A model generated the notes under the pieces. That model searched no databases, had not been told where the DNA came from, and worked only from the letters and a program-made list of their open reading frames with translations. A stretch of 64,000 nt of DNA. It comes from Chromohalobacter israelensis (GTDB lineage: Bacteria > Pseudomonadota > Gammaproteobacteria > Pseudomonadales > Halomonadaceae). This document shows positions 8,691-19,676 of the stretch, one piece after another. Where the stretch lies: NCBI GenBank assembly GCA_000761475.1, contig JQNW01000004.1:434001-498000 (forward strand). Direction: 5' to 3'. Numbering within the stretch: position 1 is the first letter of the stretch; the number at the start of each line of letters is the position of its first letter. A program made the translations under genes and the position numbers.

Positions 8691-8829
8691 TAATGATTAT
8701 ATTGGTGCTATTGTGTTGCTGGATTAATTCCGAGTGTGTCTTTCGGGATTTAATAAAAGCATTGGTGAGTCATTAAAAAAGTGCGCGAGTCGTATGGGGT
8801 TTTTAAATTAAGGTGATGAGGAAGCTCAT

Positions 8830-8867
8830 GCCGCATGCGCGAGTGACATGCCACTCACGCATGCGGC
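8830..8867. repeat. Long inverted repeat between the pab and glc regions
   Basis: Two 16-base arms, GCCGCATGCGCGAGTG and CACTCACGCATGCGGC, surround a 6-base loop with one mismatch. It lies downstream of glcG and upstream of the pabB promoter, so it could end glc transcription, though no T-run follows on either strand. The rest of 8631-8994 holds no supported gene. Confidence 0.6.
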
Positions 8868-8994
8868 TTGGGCGCCTTCGACTCGTGGCGAGCATGTCGG
8901 TGGCTACCTCGGTCTCCTCGCACGGCATCGGCGACAGCGTCACCGCAACTGGCGGGGGCAGAAAGTGTAGCGAATCGCCGGGGGGGGAGGGCGT

Positions 8995-9396
8995 TCAGGA
9001 AAGCGCTGCCACGGCCGCCTTGGCGACCTTCACGTCCTGGTCGGGCTTGACGCCCGAGATCCCCACGCTGGCGACGACCTCGCCCTCGACGATCACCGGC
9101 ACGCCACCGGCGAGCAACGCCTGCATCGGCGCGCTGACGAAGGCGGTGCGGCCATTGTTGATCATGTCCTCGAAGGCCTGGGTTTCCTTGCGGCCGATGG
9201 CGGCGTTGCGGGCCTTTTCGGTGGCAATCCCGGCGCTGAACGGGGCTGCGCCGTCCAGGCGGCGCAAGCCGAGCAGATGGCCGCCGGCATCGGCCACGGC
9301 GATGGTCACCGCCCAGCCATTGGCCTCGGCTTCCTGTTGTCCGGCGTCGAGCAGCCGGTTGACGTCACTGAGTTCGAGTACGGCTTGAGTTTTCAT
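8995..9396 (-). CDS. glcG: GlcG/HbpS-type heme-binding domain protein
   Basis: The 133-residue protein belongs to the GlcG/HbpS (DUF336) family, small alpha/beta proteins that can bind heme or cobalamin-like ligands. The family pattern is visible: [17 protein letters not shown], then ATEKARNAA, then [19 protein letters not shown] near the C-terminus. It has no signal peptide. It is last in the glcDEFG order, 32 bases after glcF, with an AGGAG ribosome site. GlcG is found in many glycolate oxidase operons, but its role in them is not settled. Confidence 0.85.
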   Translation of the reverse strand: MKTQAVLELSDVNRLLDAGQQEAEANGWAVTIAVADAGGHLLGLRRLDGAAPFSAGIATEKARNAAIGRKETQAFEDMINNGRTAFVSAPMQALLAGGVPVIVEGEVVASVGISGVKPDQDVKVAKAAVAALS

Positions 9397-9428
9397 GCAG
9401 GTCTCCTGTGGGAAATGTGAGCTACGAG

Positions 9429-10688
9429 CTACGCTGTCCGCGCCTCGTCATTCGGTGCCGTGGTCAGCGCCTCATCGACGACTTCGATCCAGTGCCGGAC
9501 GGTGGTGCGCCCTGCGCCGCTCAGGTGAGTCTGGCAGCCGATGTTGGCAGTGACGATCTGCTCGGGCTGACCGGCCTCGAGCGCATCGAGTCTGTCGTCG
9601 CGCAATTGTGTTGCCAAGGCGGGCTGCGTGATCGAGTAGGTACCCGCCGAGCCACAGCAGAGATGGCCGTCGCGCACGGTCGTCAGCGAGAAGCCCAGCC
9701 GGCCGAGCACGCTTTCCACCGCGCCGCCCAGCTTCTGGGCGTGCTGCAGCGTGCAAGGGCAGTGGAAGGCGAGTCGTGCGTCGCCGTGAATCGTCAGTGC
9801 TTCCAGGTCTTCTTCCCGCAGGATTTCCACCAGGTCCTTGGCCAGGGCGCTGATGCGTCTGGCCTTGTCGGCATAGCGCGGGTCGTCGGCGAGCATGTCG
9901 CCGTATTCCTTGACGAACGCCCCGCAGCCGCTGGCGGTCTGCACGATGGCTTCGACGCCTTGGTCGATGTATGGCCACCAGGCGTCGATGTTGGCCCGCA
10001 TGCGCTCGCGGCCAGCCTCCTGGGCATTGAGATGATAGTCGATGGCGCCGCAGCAGCCTGCCGCGGGGGCCGAGCTCAGGGCAATGCCCAGCCGGTCGAG
10101 AACGCGGGTCGCGGCGTCATTGGTGTTCGGCGACAACCCCGGTTGCACGCAGCCTTCGAGCACGAGCATGCGGCGGGTATGTGCCGCGGGCGCGGTACGT
10201 CCCGCGCGGGACGCGCGGGGCGGGATCTTGGCCTTCAGCGAGGTCGGCGCCAGCGGGCGGAAAGTCTGGCCCAGGGCGAGCAACGCTTGAAACCGCCGGG
10301 GCTCGACCAGCGCCTTGCGCAGCCCGTAGCGCAGGGCTCGCTCCTTGGCAGAGCGTCCCACACGGCGGTCCACTTCGGCGCGCCCGATGTCGAGCAGCTT
10401 GTGGTACTCGACCCCCGAAGGGCAGGTGGTCTCGCAGTTGCGACAGCTCAGGCAGCGGTCGAGGTGGGTTTGCGTTTCGTGGGTGACCTGGTCGTCATCG
10501 TCGCGGCTTTCGAGCAGCTCCTTCATCAGATAGATGCGCCCGCGCGGGCCGTCGCGCTCGTCGCCCAGCAGTTGATAGGTCGGGCAGGTGGCGTTGCAGA
10601 AGCCGCAGTGCACGCACGATCGCAGGACGCGGTCGGCCTCGCGGATGTGCGGTTGGCGCAGCGCCTCGTCGGAAAAATTCGTCTGCAT
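9429..10688 (-). CDS. glcF: Glycolate oxidase iron-sulfur subunit
   Basis: GlcF passes electrons from glycolate oxidation (GlcD/GlcE) towards the membrane quinone pool. The 419-residue protein has two ferredoxin-type clusters: Cys25, 28, 31, 35 in [13 protein letters not shown] and Cys79, 82, 85, 89 in [12 protein letters not shown]. Two cysteine-rich CCG-type domains follow, visible as [11 protein letters not shown] and [11 protein letters not shown]. It starts two bases after the glcE stop and is surely cotranscribed. Confidence 0.94.
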   Translation of the reverse strand: MQTNFSDEALRQPHIREADRVLRSCVHCGFCNATCPTYQLLGDERDGPRGRIYLMKELLESRDDDDQVTHETQTHLDRCLSCRNCETTCPSGVEYHKLLDIGRAEVDRRVGRSAKERALRYGLRKALVEPRRFQALLALGQTFRPLAPTSLKAKIPPRASRAGRTAPAAHTRRMLVLEGCVQPGLSPNTNDAATRVLDRLGIALSSAPAAGCCGAIDYHLNAQEAGRERMRANIDAWWPYIDQGVEAIVQTASGCGAFVKEYGDMLADDPRYADKARRISALAKDLVEILREEDLEALTIHGDARLAFHCPCTLQHAQKLGGAVESVLGRLGFSLTTVRDGHLCCGSAGTYSITQPALATQLRDDRLDALEAGQPEQIVTANIGCQTHLSGAGRTTVRHWIEVVDEALTTAPNDEARTA

Positions 10689-10690
10689 GG

Positions 10691-11815
10691 CTATAGCCCC
10701 TCGTAGAGTCGCCCGGGATTGAAGATCCCCTTGGGGTCGAGCTTGGCCTTGAGCTGGCGATGATATTTGTCCATCACCACGGAAAGCGGTGTGAACGGCG
10801 CGTCGACGCCGTGCGCTCGGTCACGGTCGACAAGGGTGGCATGGCCGCCGGCCTGAGCGGCGTGCTGGCGAATCGTCGCGGCGGGAAGCTCGCTGCGCAG
10901 CCAGCGTTGGGCGCCGGCCCAGTCGACGAGCGTGTCGCCGTCGAGTGCCAGGGGCGGTGCGCGATGCGGTAGCGACAGCCGCCAGAGCGGGCGGTCGTCG
11001 TGTCGGCGCGAGAAGAACGCCAGTTCGAGTTCGCGCAGTTGCGTCCAGAACGCCGTATCGTCCGGCTCGCCACCCAGTTGTGCCTGGGTATTGGCCACCG
11101 AGCTGGCACCTCCCTCGAGCCGCAGATGCAAGGTCTCGCCGTCGTGGGCGGCGCCGGTGATGGGCATCGGCTTGCGTCCCCATTCGGCGAGGCGTGCCAT
11201 GGCGTCGCCCAGCCCCATCTCGAGGCGCAACGTGGCGCTGGCGGCGGGGCGCGGCAACACCTTGAACGAGACCTCGTCGATGATTCCGAGCGTGCCCTGG
11301 GCACCGACCATGAGCCGCGAGAGGTCGTAACCGGCGACGTTCTTCATGACCTCGCCACCGAAATGCAGCCGCTTGCCGTCATGGGTGATCATGCGTGTGC
11401 CGAGCACGAAATCGCGCACGCTGCCGGCCCATGGCCGGCGCGGGCCGGAAAGCCCGCAGGCCACCGTGCCGCCCACGGTCGCATTCTCGCCGAAATGGGG
11501 TGGCTCGAAGGCCAGTTGCTGTCCCTCTTGGGCCAGCACGGCTTGCAGATCGGCCAGGCGGGTGCCGGCGCGTACCGTGACCACCAGTTCGACGGGGTCG
11601 TAGTTGACGATGCCGGTGTGCTCGGCCAGAGATAGCGTTTCGCTGACGACCGGTCGGCCATAGAACCCTTTGCTTCCACCCCCGACGAGTCGCAATGCCG
11701 TGCCGGTCGCGGCTGCTTGGCGCACGCGTTCGAGCAGGGCCTCGCTGGCATTGTGATCGCGCGCCGGCAAGGTGCGTGCGTCCTGTGACGGATGTTGATC
11801 CTGTGGATGCGTCAT
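10691..11815 (-). CDS. glcE: Glycolate oxidase FAD-binding subunit
   Basis: A 374-residue FAD-linked oxidase subunit that works with GlcD. The N-terminal FAD-binding (PCMH-type) fold is recognisable from [35 protein letters not shown] and GRLYEGL at the end. It is a little longer than the E. coli protein because of a polar N-terminal tail ([17 protein letters not shown]). AGGAGA precedes the ATG, and the gene sits 24 bases after glcD. Confidence 0.9.
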   Translation of the reverse strand: MTHPQDQHPSQDARTLPARDHNASEALLERVRQAAATGTALRLVGGGSKGFYGRPVVSETLSLAEHTGIVNYDPVELVVTVRAGTRLADLQAVLAQEGQQLAFEPPHFGENATVGGTVACGLSGPRRPWAGSVRDFVLGTRMITHDGKRLHFGGEVMKNVAGYDLSRLMVGAQGTLGIIDEVSFKVLPRPAASATLRLEMGLGDAMARLAEWGRKPMPITGAAHDGETLHLRLEGGASSVANTQAQLGGEPDDTAFWTQLRELELAFFSRRHDDRPLWRLSLPHRAPPLALDGDTLVDWAGAQRWLRSELPAATIRQHAAQAGGHATLVDRDRAHGVDAPFTPLSVVMDKYHRQLKAKLDPKGIFNPGRLYEGL

Positions 11816-11839
11816 ATTGTCTCCTTCGCACGCATGCCG

Positions 11840-13339
11840 TTAGAAACGCGGCAACTCGGGGTGCGGCAGGTTGCCGTGATGCACGTGCATGGCGCCGAAT
11901 TCGGCGCAGCGTGCCAGCGTCGGAATGTTCTTGCCGGGATTGAGCAGCCCGAGCGGGTCGAAGGCGGCCTTGACGGCATGAAAGACCGTAATCTCGTCGG
12001 GGGAGAACTGGGCGCACATCTGGTTGATCTTCTCGCGTCCCACGCCATGCTCGCCGGTAATGCTGCCGCCGACCTCGACGCAGAGTTCGAGGATCTTGCC
12101 GCCCACCTCCTCGGCCAGTGCCAGTTCTCCCGGCGCATTGGCATCGAACAGAATCAGTGGGTGCATGTTGCCGTCGCCGGCATGGAAGACATTGGCCACG
12201 CGCAGACCGTGGGTTGCCGAGAGGTCGGCGATGCCCTTGAGCACGCGCGGCAGCTCGCGCCGGGGAATGGTGCCGTCCATGCAATAGTAGTCGGGCGACA
12301 TGCGCCCCACCGCGGGGAAGGCGTTCTTGCGTCCGGCCCAGAAGGTGGCGCGCTCGGCGTCGTCGCGGGCGAGCCGAATGTCGGTCGCGCCGGCGGCCTC
12401 GAGCACTCGGCGAACCGTTTCGCAGTCATCGTGAACGTCGGCTTCCACGCCATCCAGCTCGCACAGCAGGATGGCCTCGGCCTCCACCGGGTAGCCGGCC
12501 TTGACGAAGTTCTCGGCGGCTTGAATGGCCAGTCGGTCCATCATTTCCAGGCCGCCGGGAATGATGCCGGCGGCGATGATGTCGCCCACTGCCTTGCCGG
12601 CCTTCTCGACGTCGTCGAAGCTGGCCATCAGTACCTTGGCGCTTTCCGGCTTGGGCAGCAGCTTGACGGTGATTTCGGTGATCACGCCGAGCATGCCTTC
12701 GGAGCCCGTGAACAGCGCCAGCAGATCGAAGCCCGGCGTATCCAGGGCCTCGCTGCCGAGCGTGATGTGCTCCCCTTCGATGGTCAGGATGTTCACCGCG
12801 AGCACGTTGTGCACGGTCAGCCCGTACTTGAGGCAGTGCACGCCCCCGGCGTTCTCGGCCACGTTGCCGCCGATCGAGCAGGCGATCTGCGACGAAGGGT
12901 CGGGTGCGTAATACAGCCCATGGGGCGCAGCCGCCTCGGAAATCGCCAGGTTGCGCACACCGGGTTGCACGCGTGCGGTGCGGGCCTCGGGGTCGATGTC
13001 GAGAATGCGGCTGAAGCGGGACATCACCAGCAGCACTCCCTTTTCGAGGGGCAGGGCGCCACCGGAGAGGCCGGTGCCCGCGCCGCGCGTGACCACCGGA
13101 ACGCCCTGGGCGTGACAGATGCCGAGCAGGGCTTCCACCTGCTCCAGGGTATCGGGCAGTGCCACGAGCATGGGCAGCACGCGATATGCCGAGAGGCCGT
13201 CGCATTCGAAGGGGCGCAGGTCCTCCTCGCGATGCAGCAGCGTCATGTCGGGGAGGTGCGCGGTCAGATGCGTGACAAGGGCATCCTTGTCGACCGCCGG
13301 CAGCGTGCCGTCCAGGCGTTCGTCAAAGAGGATGTTCAT
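11840..13339 (-). CDS. glcD: Glycolate oxidase catalytic FAD subunit
   Basis: GlcD oxidises glycolate (and some D-2-hydroxy acids) to glyoxylate. The protein of 499 residues equals the E. coli length when the ATG at 13339 is used; an AAGGAG lies six bases upstream of it. Longer in-frame starts to 13426 exist but read through non-coding leader. FAD-binding motifs VTRGAGTGLSGGALP and ACSIGGNVAENAGG are present, as is the C-terminal HAGDGNMHPLILFD and ITGEHGVGREK. It is first in glcDEFG and probably controlled by the operator at 13481-13495. No glcC regulator gene is in the window. Confidence 0.95.
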   Translation of the reverse strand: MNILFDERLDGTLPAVDKDALVTHLTAHLPDMTLLHREEDLRPFECDGLSAYRVLPMLVALPDTLEQVEALLGICHAQGVPVVTRGAGTGLSGGALPLEKGVLLVMSRFSRILDIDPEARTARVQPGVRNLAISEAAAPHGLYYAPDPSSQIACSIGGNVAENAGGVHCLKYGLTVHNVLAVNILTIEGEHITLGSEALDTPGFDLLALFTGSEGMLGVITEITVKLLPKPESAKVLMASFDDVEKAGKAVGDIIAAGIIPGGLEMMDRLAIQAAENFVKAGYPVEAEAILLCELDGVEADVHDDCETVRRVLEAAGATDIRLARDDAERATFWAGRKNAFPAVGRMSPDYYCMDGTIPRRELPRVLKGIADLSATHGLRVANVFHAGDGNMHPLILFDANAPGELALAEEVGGKILELCVEVGGSITGEHGVGREKINQMCAQFSPDEITVFHAVKAAFDPLGLLNPGKNIPTLARCAEFGAMHVHHGNLPHPELPRF

Positions 13340-13480
13340 GCGGTCTCCTTGGGCGATGCCGCCACGCGTGGGCGAGAGCGTCAGCGCATGGCGCTGGACC
13401 TCGCCGCTTATGGAAAGTGTTTCCATATTCTCTTATGGCATGCGGCCGTGCCTATTAGCCGAAAGCCTAATGATTGGAGA

Positions 13481-13495
13481 ATTGGTCTTACCAAT
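13481..13495. promoter_or_regulatory. GntR/FadR-type operator upstream of glcD
   Basis: The palindrome ATTGGTCTTACCAAT has the TTGGT-N3-ACCAA form bound by PdhR, LldR and GlcC, regulators that respond to pyruvate, lactate or glycolate. It lies about 140 bases before glcD. A nearly identical site precedes the lactate permease. Confidence 0.72.
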
Positions 13496-13505
13496 AATGG
13501 CCACG

Positions 13506-13540
13506 AAAAAAAGCCCCGTCCGGCATGGCCGGGGCGGGGC
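13506..13540 (-). terminator. Rho-independent terminator of the lactate permease gene
   Basis: On the minus strand a GC-rich stem (GCCCCGCCCCGGC / GCCGGACGGGGC) with a short CAT loop is followed by seven T residues. It lies about 40 bases after the permease stop and before the glcD promoter, so it separates the two units. Confidence 0.85.
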
Positions 13541-13581
13541 AATAGTGTGGCGATGGTGTAAAAGCGCGTAGTGGTCGGGCG

Positions 13582-15276
13582 CTAACCCATGAGCGGGTCG
13601 CTCACGCCGATCACGTAGAAGGCGATCAACCCGATGATCCCCGTGAAGATCAGGTAGTACAGGGTGGGGAGGATCGTCTTGCGCAGGGTGGTGCCCTCGC
13701 GGCCCAGCAGCCCCACGGTGGCGGAGGCGGCAACCACGTTGTGAATGGCGATCATGTTGCCGGCGGCGGCGCCTACGGCCTGCAGGGCCACCATCATCGC
13801 GGTGGACACGCCCAGCGCCTCGGCGACGTTGAACTGGAAGTCCGAGAGCATCAGGTTGGACACCGTGTTGGAGCCGGCGATGAAGGCACCCAGCGCCCCG
13901 ACGGCGGGCGAGAAGAACGGATAGACGTGTCCCACGCCATCGGCCACCAGTTGCGCCATGGCCACCGGCATCGAGACCAGGTCCGCCTGGTTGACGCCGG
14001 AGTTGATCAGGATGCGCACCATGGGAATGGTGAACAGCAGCACGAAGCCGGCGCCCAAAAGCGTGCGCGTCGATTCGGAGAAAGCCTCCTTGACTTGCTG
14101 ACCACGCATGCGGTGCAGCAGCACCGTGATCAGTACCACGATGACGAGAATTCCACCGGGTAGATAGAGTGGTTCGAGGCTGCCGGCGATATCGCTCTCG
14201 CCGAGTATGCTGCGCCAGCCGATGCTCAGCGACATGAGCGATTCTTTGACGGGTTCGACAGTGCGCGAGATGACCAGCAGCACAGCCAACAGTACGTAAG
14301 GCAGCCAGCCCATGAAAACCGACATCGGCGCGCGACCGGCCACGTCATCGAACTTGATGTCGAGGTTGCCGATCCATTCCTCCGGCCAGGAGGTGGCATC
14401 TGGAAAATCCCAGGTCGTCTTGGGCAGCAAGAAACCTTTCTTGGCGGCGGGTACGACAATGGCCAGCCCCACCATGGCGCCGATCATGGAGGGAAATTCC
14501 GGTCCCAGCAGAACGCCGGCCAGTGCATAGGGCACGACGAAGCTGATACCCGCGAAGAGTGCGAAAGGCGCGATTTCCATGCCGTCTCGCCAGGAGCGGC
14601 GCTCACCAAAGAAGCGCGCCATCACGGTGACCATGATCAGTGGCATTAAAAGGCCCACGATGGCATGGGTAATGGCGACTTCCGAGGTGATCAGTTGAAA
14701 GTAGGCTTCCCAGCTGGCGCCATTCGCCGTGAGCGTCTCGCTGATGCCGGCTTTGTCGAGCCCGCCGCTGACGCCGACCACGATGGGGGTGCCCACGGCA
14801 CCGAAAGACACCGGCGTGGACTGGATCATCATGCCCACCACCACGGCGGCCAATGCAGGGAAGCCGAGCGCCACCATCAGCGGCGCGGCGACGGCGGCGG
14901 GCGTGCCGAACCCGGAAGCGCCTTCGATGAAGCAGCCGAACAGCCAGGCCACGATGATCGCCTGGACGCGGCGATCGGGGCTGATACCCGAGAAGCCGTT
15001 GCGAATGGCTGCGATGCCGCCCGAGTGTTTCAAGGTGTTGAGCAACAGTATGGCGCCGAAGATGATCCACAGGATCGCCACGGTCAGGATCAAGCCTTGA
15101 AAGGTCGAGGCCAGCACGCGTGTGAAGGTCATGTCCCAGGCCAGTAGAGCGATCAATGCCGTGACCAGAAACACCACGGGCATGGCGGTCTTGGCCTGGA
15201 TTCGGAAGCCAATCAGCAATACGCCGGCCAGCACCAATGGCAGGAAGGCGAGTAGTGAGAGCAGCGTTTGATTCAT
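13582..15276 (-). CDS. lctP: L-lactate permease, LctP family
   Basis: A polytopic inner-membrane protein of 564 residues, the normal size of LctP/LldP carriers that import lactate (and often glycolate) with protons. It has 12 or more hydrophobic segments. Family motifs include [34 protein letters not shown] and the late [17 protein letters not shown]. An AGGGG precedes the ATG. It is upstream of and codirectional with the glycolate oxidase genes, with its own operator and terminator. Lactate or glycolate import for GlcDEF is the natural reading. Confidence 0.93.
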   Translation of the reverse strand: MNQTLLSLLAFLPLVLAGVLLIGFRIQAKTAMPVVFLVTALIALLAWDMTFTRVLASTFQGLILTVAILWIIFGAILLLNTLKHSGGIAAIRNGFSGISPDRRVQAIIVAWLFGCFIEGASGFGTPAAVAAPLMVALGFPALAAVVVGMMIQSTPVSFGAVGTPIVVGVSGGLDKAGISETLTANGASWEAYFQLITSEVAITHAIVGLLMPLIMVTVMARFFGERRSWRDGMEIAPFALFAGISFVVPYALAGVLLGPEFPSMIGAMVGLAIVVPAAKKGFLLPKTTWDFPDATSWPEEWIGNLDIKFDDVAGRAPMSVFMGWLPYVLLAVLLVISRTVEPVKESLMSLSIGWRSILGESDIAGSLEPLYLPGGILVIVVLITVLLHRMRGQQVKEAFSESTRTLLGAGFVLLFTIPMVRILINSGVNQADLVSMPVAMAQLVADGVGHVYPFFSPAVGALGAFIAGSNTVSNLMLSDFQFNVAEALGVSTAMMVALQAVGAAAGNMIAIHNVVAASATVGLLGREGTTLRKTILPTLYYLIFTGIIGLIAFYVIGVSDPLMG

Positions 15277-15660
15277 GGAAGTGCCCCTGATTGTGTTGTT
15301 GTGCAGCGCGAGACGAGTGGCTAGCGCGTGGCATGCGTCGTCGAGCGAAAGATAAACGTGAAATGCCGTCAGGCCAATCCTTGGATAATTGGTAATACCA
15401 ATATGCTGAAGTCTGAAGCGGCGAGAAAAAAATAAAGGTAATCATGAAGTTGTGGGCTTCCTTGCCACCTTGGTCGGAGGCCTGCGTGGCTCGTTGGGCG
15501 CGCTCGGCGGCGCTCGAATTCGACTAATAGACGAGCCGCTTCATGGGTTGCGGTGATGCGCGGGCGCTGGTCGTAGGCGCATTCAGGTGGCCTGTGGTAG
15601 CGTCGACTTCCTGGGCGTGGGTGCTTCCCCACGCGAGGCATTTCGAGAAGGAGCGATGAT
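15277..15660 (-). promoter_or_regulatory. Intergenic region between lctP and the GST gene
   Basis: This 384-base gap holds the lctP promoter region and the operator at 15388-15402. A short hairpin CGTGGG/CCCACG occurs at about 15616-15635, ahead of the divergent GST gene. No small gene could be supported. Confidence 0.5.
15388..15402. promoter_or_regulatory. GntR/FadR-type operator upstream of lctP
   Basis: ATTGGTAATACCAAT shares both half sites with the site before glcD and differs only in the 3-base spacer. It lies about 110 bases before the permease start. The pair suggests one regulator of the PdhR/LldR/GlcC group controls both units. Confidence 0.72.
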
Positions 15661-17180
<1,520 letters not shown>

Positions 17181-17600
17181 TCAGTCGTCGGCGATCAACC
17201 GCTTGCCGAGGGTCACGAAGTCGCCGCTCTCGTACCCTTGGCGGCGGTAATACTCGACGAGCTCGGGGTGTTCGTTGCGGACCATCAGCATCAGCTTCGG
17301 ACATCCCCGGGCCTGCAATGCGCGCTCCACGGCCGCGAGCAGAGACATGCCGTGCCCTTGCCCCTGATGATCGGGGTGGATCGCAAGGTAGTGTACCCAG
17401 CCGCGGTGCCCGTCGTATCCCGCCATGGCGCTCGCCATCACGTCACCGTCCCGTTCGCCGACCAGAAACAGGCGCGGGTCTTCAGCAAGCTTGCGTGCGA
17501 TGTCGCGGCGTGGATCGTTCCACGGACGCGTCAGGCCGCAGCGTTCCCAGAGCGCAATGATGGCCGCTTCGTCGGTATCGCGGAAAGCTCGAATCTGCAT
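17181..17600 (-). CDS. ypeA: GNAT family acetyltransferase YpeA
   Basis: A 139-residue GNAT N-acetyltransferase. It matches E. coli YpeA along its length: LWERCGLTRPWNDP, GYDGHRGWVHYLAIHP, the acetyl-CoA loop HQGQGHG, and LGKRLIADD at the end. The ATG at 17600 has GAGGAG upstream; longer frames lack a ribosome site. It ends immediately after the convergent ydfG stop. Substrate unknown. Confidence 0.88.
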   Translation of the reverse strand: MQIRAFRDTDEAAIIALWERCGLTRPWNDPRRDIARKLAEDPRLFLVGERDGDVMASAMAGYDGHRGWVHYLAIHPDHQGQGHGMSLLAAVERALQARGCPKLMLMVRNEHPELVEYYRRQGYESGDFVTLGKRLIADD

Positions 17601-17629
17601 GGTGCTCCTCGGGTGTCTCATCGTCGCCA

Positions 17630-19669
17630 TCAGGCGGCGGGTGCCGGTGTCAATCGCTCGGCCATGACATTGGCCTGACGCGCCAGGGTGAGCTCGAGCC
17701 GCTCGACCAGCCCTGCCAGTAGCCACCGCCAATCCTCCTCGATATCGCCATGGCGGACGAGCGCGTCGTCCAGCGCTCGTCCGGCCGCCTGGATGCCCTG
17801 CGGCGCGCGGCCGTGTGCGCTGTCCTCGAACGCGGCGGCGAGGGTGGTCAGCAAGTGCCGCATGGCGTCACGCACGGGCGGCGCGGCATCGTCCAGTCGA
17901 TGGCGCAGGCGCAAACAGGAGCGCCCCAGGTCGAGCCCATTGAGGCCGATCATGAACAAATGGCGGTGATCCTCGGGCAGCATGTCGTCATGGCGCGCCA
18001 ATTGCAGCAGGCGATCGGCCATGCGCCCGCTGAAACGGCTTTCTTCCTCGTGCAGGGGCAAGTCGCCGATGTGGCGCAAGTCATGGCTGATGGCGCCGAT
18101 CAGGCGGCGACGCCGGATCGGTGCCCCGAGGCCCGGGATCAGGCGGAAGCCCATCACCACGGCGCTCAACCCGACGATCACGGCGATGGCGCGGTTGGCG
18201 AAGCTGTCGAAGGAAAAGTCCATGCCGTTGCCCGGCATGGTCAGCAGGATATTGAAGATGGTGAAGGCCAGGCAGTAACCCATCAACCGCGGGTTGGAGG
18301 CGCCGAGCAGCCCCAGGAACAGGGGCGTGACGAACAGCATGGCGAGCATGGGAAAGCCGTTGGCCTGCGACAGCAGGACATGCCCGAACAGGAAGGCACT
18401 GGGCAACGCCGCCAGCATGCCCTTGAAGAACATCATGCAGATCGTCACGGGGTTGTCGCGCGTGGCGAAGAAAGCCGAGAACAGGGTGCCGAGCAGCATG
18501 GCCACCTGGCCGTTGCTCCAGTGGGTCTGCAGCCAGAACACCGCCAGGCACGAGAAGACCAGCCCCGCGCGGCCGGCGTTGAGCAGCGCCACCAGATGAT
18601 CGCGATGCCAGGACAGCGAGCCGGCGCGTAGCTGTTTACGCCCCGGGTGGGCGATGGCCTCGCGGGCGTCGAGCATGATCATGGCGTGGCCGAGCACCTC
18701 ACGGAGCGCCAGGATGACGCGCCGCTGCAGCGGATCGAGCTGCGTGTCGGAGTAGCCATGGGCGCGCTTGCGCAGCGCCTGCAGTTCACGGCGGGCCGCG
18801 GGGACGCCCTTGACGTGCTCGGCGCCGCGAAAGCCTTCGGCGATTTCGGTGGCGAGCTGCTGCAGGGGCGCGTTGATGCGATCGCGATGATCGTGGAGTA
18901 GCTGATGCAGCGCCCCCAGCGTGGCGAAGAAACGCAGGGTACGCCGCGTCAGCACGTGGGTGGCGCGCATGCGCCCGTTGCCGTCGGGGCCCTCGTAGCG
19001 TGCCGCCTGGCTATCGGTCTCGAGCATGGTCAGCGGCTCGAGGCTGGCGGTCAGCGACTGCTGCATGGCGGCAGCGTCATCGCTGGCGTCCAGCCGCTGT
19101 CCGGCATGCGTGAAGGCCTGGTTGATGGCCTCGTCGGCCTGCCCGGCGAGATGATCCTTGACGCGTGTGGGCCACAGCAGGGCGCTGACCAGGGTGGCGC
19201 ACAGCGCCCCGAGACCGAGTTCGGAGAGCCGCGCCACGGCGATGTCGAAGATGCCGCTCGGGGGCTGGTTGGCGGAAATCACCACGATCAGCATCGCGGT
19301 CACGGCGCCCATGATGCAGCCGTAGGAGAAGTTGTTGCGCAACAGCGAACTGCCATAGGTGCAGAGCATGATCCACAGGGTCAGCGCGATCAGCGCGGGC
19401 ACGCGGGCCTGGGCGAAGAAGGCCATGATGACGATGCCGGCCAGCGCGCCGATGAGGGTGCCGCCGATCTGGCAGATGCCCTTTTCGACCACCATGCCGC
19501 TCATCGGCCGGATCTGCAGGAACGCCGCCGAGATCAGCGCCCAGTAGGGGCGATCGAGATCGCACCACAAGGCAATGTACAGCGCCAGCAGCATCGCCAG
19601 GGTGGTCTTGGCGGCAAACTGCAGCGATGTCTTCGAGGGCGTCAGGTAGGTCTCGATCCAGGGCGACAT
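17630..19669 (-). CDS. aaeB: FUSC-family aromatic acid efflux protein, AaeB-like
   Basis: A 679-residue inner-membrane protein with two sets of about five to six membrane segments separated by cytoplasmic regions, the arrangement of the FUSC/AaeB family. In E. coli, AaeAB exports p-hydroxybenzoate and related aromatic carboxylates. The N-terminal half shows LDRPYWALISAAFLQIRP and NNFSYGCIMGAVTAML. The start at 19669 is seven bases after aaeA; an upstream ATG at 19705 would overlap aaeA and has no ribosome site. It is cotranscribed with aaeX and aaeA. Confidence 0.85.
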   Translation of the reverse strand: MSPWIETYLTPSKTSLQFAAKTTLAMLLALYIALWCDLDRPYWALISAAFLQIRPMSGMVVEKGICQIGGTLIGALAGIVIMAFFAQARVPALIALTLWIMLCTYGSSLLRNNFSYGCIMGAVTAMLIVVISANQPPSGIFDIAVARLSELGLGALCATLVSALLWPTRVKDHLAGQADEAINQAFTHAGQRLDASDDAAAMQQSLTASLEPLTMLETDSQAARYEGPDGNGRMRATHVLTRRTLRFFATLGALHQLLHDHRDRINAPLQQLATEIAEGFRGAEHVKGVPAARRELQALRKRAHGYSDTQLDPLQRRVILALREVLGHAMIMLDAREAIAHPGRKQLRAGSLSWHRDHLVALLNAGRAGLVFSCLAVFWLQTHWSNGQVAMLLGTLFSAFFATRDNPVTICMMFFKGMLAALPSAFLFGHVLLSQANGFPMLAMLFVTPLFLGLLGASNPRLMGYCLAFTIFNILLTMPGNGMDFSFDSFANRAIAVIVGLSAVVMGFRLIPGLGAPIRRRRLIGAISHDLRHIGDLPLHEEESRFSGRMADRLLQLARHDDMLPEDHRHLFMIGLNGLDLGRSCLRLRHRLDDAAPPVRDAMRHLLTTLAAAFEDSAHGRAPQGIQAAGRALDDALVRHGDIEEDWRWLLAGLVERLELTLARQANVMAERLTPAPAA

Positions 19670-19676
19670 GGGCGGC

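Noticed and set aside
13340-13426. 29-residue N-terminal extension of GlcD
   Set aside because: It spans the leader between the operator and a perfect AAGGAG; the shorter form has the exact E. coli length.
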